Positions 16,301 through 25,183 of a DNA stretch of 64,000 bases are shown here, in pieces. The DNA lies in NCBI RefSeq assembly GCF_002954775.1, contig NZ_PJME01000032.1:1-64000 (forward strand), written 5' to 3'. A model generated the notes under the pieces. It made no database searches and was not told where the DNA came from. It saw nothing but the letters and a program-made list of their open reading frames with translations. Positions within the stretch are counted from its first letter, which is position 1; each line of letters starts with the position of its first letter. This stretch comes from Streptomyces geranii. GTDB lineage: Bacteria > Actinomycetota > Actinomycetes > Streptomycetales > Streptomycetaceae. Made by a program: the position numbers and the translations under genes.

Positions 16301-19300
16301 GCACTGCCGCTCCTCGATCCCGACGGACTTCTCCTGGATCGAGGTGACGTTGCCGGCCGGGTCGTAGGTGTAGGCCCGGTTCGACACCAGGTTGCCGCCG
16401 ACGAGACTCGCGGTGCTCTGCTCGCGGTAGACCTGCTGGTCCTTGAGCTCACCGCTGCTCTCGTCGAACGCGTTCTGCGTCCAGACCCGGTAGGGCTGGG
16501 CGCCCAGGGTCGAGCGGAGCAGCTGGCCCTGCGGGTCGTACCGGGTCTCCGAGCCGTACCAGTCCTTGCCGGAGACGGAGAGCGGCTTGCCGTCCTTGTT
16601 GTAGCGGACGACCAGCTTCTCCGCCGCGAATTTTCCGATCTTCGGGAGAGTGGTCTCCTCCAGCACTCCGGTGTCCGAGTAGGAGTAGGTGTGGGTGTAG
16701 TCCTTGTCCAGTCCCCATGCGTCGACGACGGACTGCGGCAGGGACAGCGTGGTCGAGGTCGGCTGGTAGTCCTTGGTGTAGCCGTTGACCTTCTGCGTGT
16801 ACGCCTGGCCGTCGGTGTAGCGGATGGCCTGGGCGGGCATGCCCTTGCCACCGGTGGCGGAGTCGTACGTGTAGTCCGCGAGGACCGTGCCGGCGGCGTC
16901 GTCGAGACGCTGCTGCTTCGGCCGGGACAACTCGTCGTAGCTGTTCCAGACCTTCACACCGCGGGCGTTGGCCGAGGTCAGCATCCGGTCCCGGTTGTCG
17001 TACGTCATACGGGTGGTGCCCGAGTCCGGGTCGGTGGAGGTGTCCATCCGGCCACGGTGGTCGAACGTCCAGGACCACGGGTGTGCCGTGTCCGCGGAGT
17101 TGACCGCCTTCACCAACTTGCCGTGCCTGTTGTACTCGTAGGCCATCGAGACCCGGCCGCCCGGAGCCTCCGGGTTGAAGGTGTCCACCCGGGCCGTGCG
17201 GCCCAGTGCGTCGGTGAAGACGCGGTAGGACGAGGCGCCCTGCGGGTTGACGACCTTCGACCAGTCGGCGCCGTACTCGTACTTGGTGGCCCGGTCCTCG
17301 TACGCCTTGGAGAAGGACTCCTCGGAGATCGGGTCGACCCACTTGAGGTACGGCGTCTCCTGCGTCACGCGGCCGAGACCGTCGTAGGTGTAGCGCGTGA
17401 TGTTGGGGATGGCGACGTCCGAGACCGGGGTGAACAGCTCGCCCGGCTCGGCCTCGTCGGTCAGGTAGGCGTTGTTCGTCTGGTAGACCTCGCCGGATGT
17501 GTTGTACAGCGTGTCGGTGATCAGCCAGCCGGCGTCGTCGTCGGCCTCCTCCTGCGTCTGCCGCTCACGGCCGAGGCCGTCGTAGAGGGTGACAGAGGTC
17601 TCGACCCGGTTGTCGTAGCCCCGCGCGTAGGTGGTGACGTACGGAGGCTTGCGGATCTTTGTGTTCGGGTCGGTCGGGTCGGTCTCCTCCGCGGGGATCG
17701 TGTAGACCGCGCGGAAGTCCGGCACCGACGAGGCCGAGGGGGTGCGGCCCGGGGCCCAGGCCTCGGAGAGCCGGCCCAGCGGATCGTACTTCGCCTCGCT
17801 GACCAGGTCGTTGGCGTCGGTCGTCTTCAGCGTGACCGAACGGCCCGGCTCCAGGTCCTGGATCTGTCTGTGCCCGAGCACGTTGGTCGTGGTGACCGTG
17901 AAGACCTGGCCCGTGGCCGGTCCTTCGGAGCCGTAGGCGATCGTGGATGCCTTCGGGACCGGCTTGGCCAGCTCGTCCGGGTCGGTCTGCCGGACGACCC
18001 GGCCGACCGCGTCGAAGCCGGTGGTTCCGTCGGTCTGGAACCCGGTGCCGGTGCCGTTCAGTGACCACGACTCGGTGGCCAGACCGCGGGTCGAGCCCGA
18101 CAGCGCGGTGCCGTAGGAGGCGCCGTCGTACGCGGTCCGGGCGGCCCCGCTCAGCGTCGTGAGGTCGCTCCAGTTCGCGTTCGCGCAGGTGGTCGGTGAG
18201 ACGAGGACCTGCTTGCTGAGACCGATCAGGTTCTTGTCGGTCTGGTGTACGTACTCCGACTTGGTGCAGGACTCGTCACCGGTCTTGTTGACGGCGGCGT
18301 CGCCCAACGACTCCACCAGCGTCGGCAGCCCGTACGTCGGGTCGTAGGTCGTGGTCGTCTTCACCGACCGCACCGTGCGCGTGTCGTCGGAGTTGGTGCC
18401 CGACGACTTGGTGTACGCGACCTCCTCGGGCTCCGTGACCCGCCAGGCGCGCAGCGGGGTCAGGCCGTCCTCACGGTTGCGCTTGGCCAGTTCGGTGGCC
18501 TCGGGCTTGGTGCTGGAGCGGGTCAGCCAGTCGGTGTCGGCCTTCGTGGAGTCGACGTAGGAGAGCTCCTCCGCGATCCGGCCGGCGAACGGCTCCTCGT
18601 CCTTCGCGATCTCGGCGCCCGTGATGTCCTTCACGGACACGGTGTCGCCGAGGCCGCGGAAGTAGCGGGTGACGGACTTGGAGCGCTGACCGGCGGTGTC
18701 CGCGGTGCCCTCGTCGTCGACCGGGCCCGTCAGGACCGTGGTCTGCTCGACGCCCGCGAACTGCGAGTAGGTGCGCTGCGACTTCTTGGTGAACTCGGCC
18801 TCGGCGAGCTTCCAGGCCGGGTTCTTGTAGTCGTACTCGGTCCTGGTGGTGAAGTTGCCGTCGATGTTGGGCAGTTCCTCGACGGTGTCCACGACGTACT
18901 TGTGGAACCAGTCGATGTCCTCGACCTCGGGGTCGGGGTTCCAGAACGACGGGTAGCAGAGGCGGTTGTTGGTCTTCAGCTGCGACTGCAGCCGGGCCAG
19001 GGCCGCCGCCCGGGTCTCGCCGGACTGCTGGTCGAGCAGCGGCAGGTCGCCGGTGAGGCAGTCGCCCTCGATCGGCTTGTAGCGGACGATGGTCTCGCCG
19101 CCGTACTCGTTGATGACGCGGGTGATACGGAGCCGGGAGAAGCCGGGACGGTGCGCGTTGACCGCCTTGACGCGGTTGGGCATGTCCTCGGCGTTGGACT
19201 CGAACCGCACCGAGTTGAGGGTGACCTTCGCGTCGGTGCTGCCGTTGCGGGCGTAGCCGGTGCGCTGCACGGACTCCAGCCACAGGGCGGTGTTCGGGCC

Positions 19301-21463
19301 GGTCTTCAGCTTGGCGAAGCTCTGCTTCAGCTGGTACTCGTCGACGACCTGGCGGGCGGCGGTGTCGGTACGGCGCTGGGCCGAGGTCGTGATCTTGTCG
19401 AGCCGCTTGCGGGTCCAGAAGGTCGGGCCCGCGTTCCAGCACTTCTTGCCGGACTCGCAGCGCAGGTCGGCCGGGGTGTCGAACCAGGGCCGGTAGTTGC
19501 GCGGGTCCTTGGACTTGAAGTTGGTCTCGGAGCAGGTGACGTCGTCGACGGTGTAGCAGCGCTCCTCCACCGCGAAGCCGACCCGGGCCGGGGCGGTCTC
19601 CGTGTAGATGGTGTTGCTGCGCTGGCCGTAGTCGATGTGGTCGAGCCAGCCGTCGCGGTCGTAGACGACCGGTTCCTTGAAGTTGAAGTTCCGGGCGTAG
19701 TAATTCTGGTCCTTCTTCCACCACAGCGACATCGCGTTGCCGTGGACGTCCTCGACGTAGTCGAGACCCCAGCGCCAGCCCTGGGTGCAGTAGGAGTTGG
19801 TCCAGTCGGTGGTCGTCGGGCCCTTGTAGCAGTCCTCGTCGGAGTGGTTGCCGTAGACCGGGACGGTGAGCACCGAGTTGGTGGTCGGGTCGTCGGCGGC
19901 GGTGCCGCGGTCGGACCAGCCCGGGAGCTTGTTCCTGCCGAAGTGGTACTTGATGCCGTCCTTGGTGGTGACGACCCAGTACTCACCGTCCCGGGCGCCG
20001 TTGCCGGTGGCCTCGCCCTTGACCAGCTCGACGGTGGAACCGTCGCCGTTGGCCGTGAACCACTTGCCGGTGGGCTTGCCGTCGCCGTCGAGCGGTCCCT
20101 TGGTCTCGTCCCACACCAACTCGGTGGTCATGCCGCCGAGGGAGAGGGTGGCGTTCTCCGAGCCCCAGCACAGGTCCGCGGTGCGGTGCGTGGAGTTGTT
20201 CGAGCCCGCCTTCTTCGAGTCCTGGCGGCAGTTGGCGTACGTACGGGTGATGGAACCCGCGTTGTAGTCCCAGCCGTCGCCGATCCACGAGGCCTGGTTG
20301 TTCGTCGAGGACGTACGGCCGTCCACGGACTGCGAGGAGTACGCCAGGTTGACCTTCGGCATCAGGCCGCCGGCGGTCTCCGGGACCTGCGCCTGGTACG
20401 AGTACGTGAACGCGCCCGAGGACGAGCCCGACGACCAGGAGCCGGAGGACAGCAGCGGTGAGGCCGTGAAGTCGCCGGACACCGACGAGCCGATGTCGAG
20501 CCCGCCGACGGCGGCGCCGCCGTTCGCGGAGACCGCGGGCTGGACACCGTCCCGGTACGTGGCCTGCGTCGCCTTGGCGGGCACGAAGCCCTCGCCGACG
20601 AGGCTGGCGACCGGGATGCTGCCGCCGAGGATCTTGCGGGTCCTGGCGTTCTTCGCCGTGGTGGTGTTGGTGGGCGCGTCCTTGGCCGCCACGGTCCGTA
20701 CCGTGCTGCGCAGCCGCTGGAAGTTCTCCTTGCCGTTCCTGACGTCCTTGTCCCCCTGCGGGACGGACATCGTGGTCACACCGCCGGCGTCGGCGCAGTC
20801 GCCCTCGTTGGGCGAGGAGTAGACGCACTCGGGCAGCAGCATCAGACCGAAGCGGTCGGCGGCCTGCGGCCCGTAGAGGTCGGCGAAGCCCGTGGTGTCG
20901 ATGCTGATCGCGACCTCGGCGGCCGGGTCGACGGTGGCCGGCGGGGTCAGCTTCATGACGATGCCGGAGACGCCCGCGTCCTGCGAGGTGGTCTGCGGGG
21001 CCACGCCCACGGTCCAGTCGCCTGCCAGGTCGGCGGCGTCGCCGCCCGCCGGGACGCCGATGGCGACGGGCAGGTTGTTGCTGACCGGCTTGGTGGTGCC
21101 GGGCGCGTCGGCCGCGGAGAGGGTGGCGCTGCCGGTGCCCGAGGTCCACGGCGCGATGGCGTCGGGGGTGTACGGGACGACCGGGTTCTGCGGAGCCAGG
21201 GTGAGGGTCTTGTCCGCGGCCTCGTCGCCGTCCACCTCGGTGGCCTCCGGCAGTTCCGGAAGGTCGACCTCGGCGATCGACTTCTCCCGGCTCATGTCGG
21301 GGCCGGGGACGGCGAGCGCCTCACCGCCCAGGCTGGTCACCGTAAGAACCGAGGACAACAGAAGAACGGTCGCCGTGCGGCTTCGCCGCCGGCGCCTTCT
21401 CTGTGAGTCTGTCAGGGCTGGGCGTATCGGCCCCAGCCATGACAGGCGACCTGAAGCACGCAT
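13352..21463 (-). CDS. Secreted RHS polymorphic toxin with HINT domain and predicted DddA/SCP1.201-like deaminase tip
   Basis: A 2703-residue polymorphic toxin. Residues 1-52 carry an Arg-rich, twin-arginine-like or long Sec signal (RRRRRRSRTATVLLLSSVLT). RHS/YD repeats fill about residues 250-2190, ending with the core tract RFLSADPIVDLND and SDPTGL. A ricin B-type lectin domain is inserted near 1878-2011 (repeats ending QNWHF and QQWLP). After a Lys/Ala-rich coiled coil and a Gly/Ser linker comes a HINT pretoxin domain (about 2414-2559, CNSFVPGTKVLMADGSTKPI to VLNHN). The last 140 residues contain HVE (2634-2636) and, 28 residues after that His, CGFC (2662-2665). This spacing and context (HVEMQAAAYMRLNN, HPDGICGFC) match the zinc and catalytic residues of DddA-type double-strand DNA cytosine deaminases. 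HINT would cut the tip free in a rival cell. It diverges from the DNRLRE protein gene. Confidence 0.88.
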   Translation of the reverse strand: MRASGRLSWLGPIRPALTDSQRRRRRRSRTATVLLLSSVLTVTSLGGEALAVPGPDMSREKSIAEVDLPELPEATEVDGDEAADKTLTLAPQNPVVPYTPDAIAPWTSGTGSATLSAADAPGTTKPVSNNLPVAIGVPAGGDAADLAGDWTVGVAPQTTSQDAGVSGIVMKLTPPATVDPAAEVAISIDTTGFADLYGPQAADRFGLMLLPECVYSSPNEGDCADAGGVTTMSVPQGDKDVRNGKENFQRLRSTVRTVAAKDAPTNTTTAKNARTRKILGGSIPVASLVGEGFVPAKATQATYRDGVQPAVSANGGAAVGGLDIGSSVSGDFTASPLLSSGSWSSGSSSGAFTYSYQAQVPETAGGLMPKVNLAYSSQSVDGRTSSTNNQASWIGDGWDYNAGSITRTYANCRQDSKKAGSNNSTHRTADLCWGSENATLSLGGMTTELVWDETKGPLDGDGKPTGKWFTANGDGSTVELVKGEATGNGARDGEYWVVTTKDGIKYHFGRNKLPGWSDRGTAADDPTTNSVLTVPVYGNHSDEDCYKGPTTTDWTNSYCTQGWRWGLDYVEDVHGNAMSLWWKKDQNYYARNFNFKEPVVYDRDGWLDHIDYGQRSNTIYTETAPARVGFAVEERCYTVDDVTCSETNFKSKDPRNYRPWFDTPADLRCESGKKCWNAGPTFWTRKRLDKITTSAQRRTDTAARQVVDEYQLKQSFAKLKTGPNTALWLESVQRTGYARNGSTDAKVTLNSVRFESNAEDMPNRVKAVNAHRPGFSRLRITRVINEYGGETIVRYKPIEGDCLTGDLPLLDQQSGETRAAALARLQSQLKTNNRLCYPSFWNPDPEVEDIDWFHKYVVDTVEELPNIDGNFTTRTEYDYKNPAWKLAEAEFTKKSQRTYSQFAGVEQTTVLTGPVDDEGTADTAGQRSKSVTRYFRGLGDTVSVKDITGAEIAKDEEPFAGRIAEELSYVDSTKADTDWLTRSSTKPEATELAKRNREDGLTPLRAWRVTEPEEVAYTKSSGTNSDDTRTVRSVKTTTTYDPTYGLPTLVESLGDAAVNKTGDESCTKSEYVHQTDKNLIGLSKQVLVSPTTCANANWSDLTTLSGAARTAYDGASYGTALSGSTRGLATESWSLNGTGTGFQTDGTTGFDAVGRVVRQTDPDELAKPVPKASTIAYGSEGPATGQVFTVTTTNVLGHRQIQDLEPGRSVTLKTTDANDLVSEAKYDPLGRLSEAWAPGRTPSASSVPDFRAVYTIPAEETDPTDPNTKIRKPPYVTTYARGYDNRVETSVTLYDGLGRERQTQEEADDDAGWLITDTLYNTSGEVYQTNNAYLTDEAEPGELFTPVSDVAIPNITRYTYDGLGRVTQETPYLKWVDPISEESFSKAYEDRATKYEYGADWSKVVNPQGASSYRVFTDALGRTARVDTFNPEAPGGRVSMAYEYNRHGKLVKAVNSADTAHPWSWTFDHRGRMDTSTDPDSGTTRMTYDNRDRMLTSANARGVKVWNSYDELSRPKQQRLDDAAGTVLADYTYDSATGGKGMPAQAIRYTDGQAYTQKVNGYTKDYQPTSTTLSLPQSVVDAWGLDKDYTHTYSYSDTGVLEETTLPKIGKFAAEKLVVRYNKDGKPLSVSGKDWYGSETRYDPQGQLLRSTLGAQPYRVWTQNAFDESSGELKDQQVYREQSTASLVGGNLVSNRAYTYDPAGNVTSIQEKSVGIEERQCFDYDPLGQLKAAWTAKDQTSCVNPRNPDGSLNKNADGTLRVAAGKDGSGYWQEYEYDLLGNRSELTENDLGGDTTKNAVTTYAYGKGAAKDQPHTLTKVSKAYKTPTGAQVTAEATRLYELTGETRTITSVANGDKQELTWTYDGQVERITGQGTGGKTPYVGLGQKCLDLKSGLAAANQPIQLYQCNSTVAQNWHFDPVPGTAAVPQPSADLGTLEVYDTWCLQPAANSVGSAVQLQKCNGTTAQHLKRNAAGQLTHADSNLCLAVQGAANVNATPIVLATCDAAQSAQQWLPQSDTRHIYGPTGQRLLTIQGKQATLNLGDAQVTVQAGGALVRTERTYSAPGGAVMRYANGTGGESLVAQTMDHQASVYTEVALGTGMPVRIRKQDPFGNQRSPDVAGANLQSHKGFTGQTRDDASGFQPLGARLYDPVVGRFLSADPIVDLNDPIQSNGYAYAHNNPVTHSDPTGLAITLTASERAAALVGAGLSAAQVAQAQSTMGRSLSSVILAIAWETLKDFIGINDAMACFGGDMWSCGSIILDAIPWTKLGKIPSVLKAINRTIDAIQAFKTAKKAAEAVLKAAKAAEAAALRAKKAAIEKAKKEAAQRAKKKAAEQAKRTADKAVAQTKKTGNAVQKQAQAKAAPKVSTSKGSGGGGKSGGSKPGGSSGGSSRNNGGASGGGGSGRSDGGGGCNSFVPGTKVLMADGSTKPIERVRAGDRIVATDPRTGETRIETVTAEIKGQGLKHLVRVTIDTDGKKGTRTAQVTATDGHPFWVPELGEWVAATDLRSGQWLRTSSGTHVQIASIQRWTAQRATVHNLTVGDLHTFYVVAAGTSVLNHNTSGEACEVWTSEQSHVTSGVLDTQVEQIPLGSGPDSGGFLSGGPGDRNAARDTNGVVDWRTIPGMTEKNRHHVEMQAAAYMRLNNIRQGHVYINHPDGICGFCDGRFDYGGINIEDALPHGADLWVTVAGGGTRHFRGNRR

Positions 21464-21880
21464 CCGCGTCGACCCCCACCTGGTGATTCACCAAAAACAC
21501 ACGTCCGGCTCAGACGCGTGCGTGCGCACTCTGTGTCATGTCCGCCGCACAATTCAAGATCGACCAAAGGGACGAAAGCATTCCGGAGTGATCCGGGTCA
21601 CGGGGCGAAACGCACCAGATCGTCCCGTCGGCGACCTGCCAGGCGGACCGGGTGAATCAGGTGATCGCTCTCAATGTGGCTCCAGAAAAGCCCTGAACCA
21701 GGCGTAACTGTCACACCGTCACATCAGTTTCGTATTTTCATAACAAATCCTTAACTAATTAAAATGTGGACGTGCTATGGCGAGTGTGTGATCGTGTGGC
21801 CGCCTCCTGCCCCGCAGCCTGCTGAACGGGGCTGCTTGTGCTGTCCTCAGTCCGCTTGGTTCCCACGGGAGTAGACCGCC
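21464..21880. promoter_or_regulatory. Divergent control region with AT-rich island between the RHS toxin and DNRLRE genes
   Basis: The 417-bp gap has no convincing gene. It holds a striking AT-rich patch at about 21727-21772 (TTTCGTATTTTCATAACAAA, then TCCTTAACTAATTAAAATG) in DNA that is otherwise about 70% GC. This is a likely promoter or regulator site for the plus-strand gene. A small stem, CCCCG with CGGGG, follows in its leader around 21812-21834. No specific -10/-35 pair can be fixed by eye. Confidence 0.5.
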
Positions 21881-24800
21881 GTGACCGCGCCGCCCCGATA
21901 TCCCCGATATCTCAGCCCCTTCGTGCGCACCCGCACCCGGCTGTCCCTGACCCTCGGCCTCGTGCTGGCCGCCCTGACCGTCTCCCTGCTGCCCTGGTGG
22001 CAGCCGGACGACGACACCCCGCCGGCCCGCGCCGGAGGCACCACCACCGACGCCACCCGTGCCTCCACCGGCCCGCGCGACGAGGCCGCCGCGATGGCGC
22101 GGGCCAGGCTCACCGGCAAGCAGGTGCTCGTCGACACGGCGACCACGGCCACCGCGCTGACCTGGGCGCTGCCCGACGGCCAGTTCAAGACCCGGATCAC
22201 GGCCGCGCCCACCCGGGTGAGGAACGCGGCCGGGACCTGGGTCCCCGTGGACAACAGGCTCAAGCGGACGGCCAGGGCCCCGCGCGGGCTCGGCGTCGCA
22301 CCCGCGAACCCGGTCGTCCCGGTCCGCTTCGCGAGCGGCACGACCGCCTCGACCGCCCCGAAGACGCGCGCCGACCGGTCGTTCGCCCGTGACGAGAAGC
22401 TGGTCACGGCGTCGGGCGAGACGGTCCTCGCCGAGGTGGAACTGGGCGAGCACACCGTCGCGTACACCTGGCCGGGCGCCCTGCCCGAGCCGGTGCTGGA
22501 CGGACCGCGCGCCCTCTACTCCGAGGTGCTGCCCGGCGTGGACCTGCTGCTGGTGGCCCGCGAGGAGGGCGGCATGGCACAGCTCCTCATCGTCAAGACC
22601 CCGGAGGCCGCACGGCAGGAGGCGCTCAGGACCGTCACGTACGGCCTGCGCTCCGACACGGCCGTGTTCCGCCAGGACCGCAAGGCGACCCGGGTCCAGG
22701 TCCTGGACAAGGCGGGCAAGGAGGTTGGCTCGATCCCCACGCCGTTCGCGTGGGACTCCAGCGGCCGTGACCCCGAACTGCCCCCGGGCACCCCGAACCG
22801 TACGTCGGTCGCCACCCCGGCCGACGTGCTGAAGCTGTCGGGCCTGACCGGCATCGAGCCCGGCGCCAACTCGGCACCGCTGCCGATCACCCTGGACGGC
22901 GAGAACACAGGTGCCGCGAGTCTGAAGCTGGGCTTCGCCGCCACAGGTCTGGCAGACCGCAAGGACGCCGCATACCCCCTGTACGTCGACCCACCCCTGA
23001 ACCCCGGCTGGGACGCGTGGACGGTGGCCTACAAGCCGTACCCCACCACCAGCTTCTTCAACGGCACCAACTTCTCCTCCGGCACCTCCGACGCCCGCGT
23101 CGGCCACGAGGACGACACGGGCGGCACCGCCCGCTCCTTCTGGCGCATGGACTGGTTCAGCAGCATCAAGGGCGCGGAGATCACCAGCGCCACCTTCAAG
23201 GTGCTCAACAACCACTCCTGGTCGTGCACCAAGCGCGAGTTCCAGATCTGGCGCACAGGCCCCATCTCCTCCGGCACGACCTGGAGCGCGCAGCCGAGCT
23301 GGTCCGACGAACTCCAGCGCAAGTCCTTCGCACACGGCTGGTCGTCCTCGTCCTGCCCCAACGACTACGAGGACTTCAACGTCAAGGACGCCGCCCAGTA
23401 CGCCACGGACAAGGGCCACGCGACCGTCACCCTCGGCATGCGCGCCTCCAGCGAGTCGGACACCCAGACCTGGCGCAAGTTCAAGGCGACCTCGGCGACC
23501 ATCGAGGCCGAATACAACCGCCCTCCGTCCGAGCCCACCAAGGGCACCTCCAAGCCCGGCGGCGCCTGCACGCCCGGCACGGGCGCGGGCGTGACGGTCG
23601 GCAAGACCAACATCACGCTGTCGGTGACCGCCAAGGACCCCGACAACAACATGAGCAAGGTCCGCTTCCGCTTCTGGAAGAGCGGCACCACGGCTCCCGC
23701 CGGTACGTTCGTCACCATCGGCGCGTCGGGCGGCACCTCGTCGCTGACCATCCCGGTCACGGACGCCCGCCTGAAGGACATCACGACCAACACCACGTTC
23801 AACTGGGACGCGATGGGCCAGGACCTGGCGAGCGCGACGTCCACCAACTACCCGCCGGGCACCGACCCCTGCCGCCTCACGGTCGACCCGAGCGGCCCGT
23901 CGCAGCCCGAGGTCACCAGCGACGTGTTCCTGGAGGCCACCCCGAGCGGCACCACCTGGGCGAAGGTCAACTTCGGCACGACCGGCCCGATCACCTTCGA
24001 GTCACCGGGCGCGGTGCGGTTCCAGTACGCGTGGGGCGGGGTGAGCCCGAAGTCGGTGAACGCCGACGCGAACGGCGTAGCCACGGTCCCCGACCTCCAG
24101 CCACTGAACGCCGGCCCCAACACCCTCCAGGTGTACGCCTACGACACCCTCGGCAACCCGAGCGTGCGCACGGACTACACGACGTACGTCCCACCGAAGG
24201 AGAACGCCGACACCCCCGGCGACACGGGCGGCGACGGCACCCCCGACCTGATGGTCATCGACGCGGCGGGCACCCTGCGGACCTACGCGGGCCAGAAGCC
24301 GGACGGCGAGCTGTACGGCTCACTGATCGCGTCGTACGCGAGGGCGACGGACGGCACGGTGACCTTGAACCCGCCGGGCCACTGGTACGACGCGGCGTCG
24401 ACACTGGGCAACAAGGCGGCGCTGATCGCGCATTACCAGGACACGTATCCGGGCGACGGTACGACGGATTTGTTCGCGCGCACTCCGGACGGCGGCTTCT
24501 GGCTCTACCCGGGGGACGGGTACGGCTCGTTCGACGTGGGGCAGCGGATGAAGGTTCGTTTGCCGTCCAATGCGCCGGCGCCTTCTACGTGGACGCAGTT
24601 GAAGGCGCTTGGCGATATCACGGGGGACAAGCTGCCCGACCTGGTGCTGCGTACGGCTGCTGGGTTCTGGGTGCTGTCCGGGTATACGGGGGGCAGTGTC
24701 CAGACGGCGACGTTGATGAACGCGGATGCTTGGGCTCGGCGGGATGTCGTCAACCTGGCCGACATGAACAAGGACGGGGTGGCGGACCTGCTGTGGCGGA

Positions 24801-25117
24801 ACCTGGACAACGGGAGCATGTATCTGCGGCGGGGGAAGGTGGGAGCTGCGGGGGCGGGGAGTGTCGATCTCAACTCGCTGATGCTGGCGTCCAATGCCGT
24901 TGATGGGGACGAGGCGTTCGGGACGAGTTGGACGGAGGCCAATGTCAATTCGGCTATTGGGGTTCCGGATATCAACGGGGATGGGGTGCCGGATATTTGG
25001 GCTCGGTTTGCGGCTGACGGGCACATGTCCGTGTATCACCCGTCCACTACGAATACCAATGCTCCGGTGAAGACGGTTATTGGGTCGGGGTGGAACGATA
25101 AGTTGGCGTTTGGGTGA
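21881..25117 (+). CDS. Large secreted DNRLRE/VCBS-repeat protein, partner of the RHS toxin
   Basis: A 1078-residue exported protein. Residues 10-40 hold an arginine-preceded hydrophobic signal or anchor (FVRTRTRLSLTLGLVLAALT). The next region has the VPVDNRLKRT tract that names DNRLRE-type proteins. A beta-sandwich (about residues 365-545; TSFFNGTNFSSGTSDARVG, SFWRMDWFSSIKGAEITSAT) follows, then an Ig-like stretch. Near the C-terminus are FG-GAP/VCBS motifs GDITGDKLPDLVL, ADMNKDGVADLLW and PDINGDGVPDIWA, which bind calcium in beta-propellers. The start is GTG 21881 with GGGAG upstream. Divergent DNRLRE/RHS pairs recur in Streptomyces, which suggests a surface or delivery role, though this is inferred. 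The last 250 codons use more G/T-ending codons than the rest. Confidence 0.8.
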   Translation: MTAPPRYPRYLSPFVRTRTRLSLTLGLVLAALTVSLLPWWQPDDDTPPARAGGTTTDATRASTGPRDEAAAMARARLTGKQVLVDTATTATALTWALPDGQFKTRITAAPTRVRNAAGTWVPVDNRLKRTARAPRGLGVAPANPVVPVRFASGTTASTAPKTRADRSFARDEKLVTASGETVLAEVELGEHTVAYTWPGALPEPVLDGPRALYSEVLPGVDLLLVAREEGGMAQLLIVKTPEAARQEALRTVTYGLRSDTAVFRQDRKATRVQVLDKAGKEVGSIPTPFAWDSSGRDPELPPGTPNRTSVATPADVLKLSGLTGIEPGANSAPLPITLDGENTGAASLKLGFAATGLADRKDAAYPLYVDPPLNPGWDAWTVAYKPYPTTSFFNGTNFSSGTSDARVGHEDDTGGTARSFWRMDWFSSIKGAEITSATFKVLNNHSWSCTKREFQIWRTGPISSGTTWSAQPSWSDELQRKSFAHGWSSSSCPNDYEDFNVKDAAQYATDKGHATVTLGMRASSESDTQTWRKFKATSATIEAEYNRPPSEPTKGTSKPGGACTPGTGAGVTVGKTNITLSVTAKDPDNNMSKVRFRFWKSGTTAPAGTFVTIGASGGTSSLTIPVTDARLKDITTNTTFNWDAMGQDLASATSTNYPPGTDPCRLTVDPSGPSQPEVTSDVFLEATPSGTTWAKVNFGTTGPITFESPGAVRFQYAWGGVSPKSVNADANGVATVPDLQPLNAGPNTLQVYAYDTLGNPSVRTDYTTYVPPKENADTPGDTGGDGTPDLMVIDAAGTLRTYAGQKPDGELYGSLIASYARATDGTVTLNPPGHWYDAASTLGNKAALIAHYQDTYPGDGTTDLFARTPDGGFWLYPGDGYGSFDVGQRMKVRLPSNAPAPSTWTQLKALGDITGDKLPDLVLRTAAGFWVLSGYTGGSVQTATLMNADAWARRDVVNLADMNKDGVADLLWRNLDNGSMYLRRGKVGAAGAGSVDLNSLMLASNAVDGDEAFGTSWTEANVNSAIGVPDINGDGVPDIWARFAADGHMSVYHPSTTNTNAPVKTVIGSGWNDKLAFG

Positions 25118-25147
25118 GGTGAGTGGGGTTCGGGTGGTACGGGCCTA

Positions 25148-25183
25148 GTGAGCCTCCAGCGCCGCATAGTGCTGGGGGCTCAC
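25148..25183. terminator. Bidirectional terminator between the DNRLRE gene and brxHI
   Basis: GTGAGCCTCCAGC (25148-25160) pairs with GCTGGGGGCTCAC (25171-25183) over 13 bp with one T-G wobble and a 10-base loop. It overlaps the brxHI stop codon at 25180 and lies 31 bp after the DNRLRE stop, so it can end both transcripts. Confidence 0.8.

Noticed and set aside
13046..20461. Very long plus-strand frames opposite the RHS gene
   Set aside because: Val/Arg/Gly/Leu-rich, no signal or domain, mirror the codon bias of the RHS gene on the other strand.
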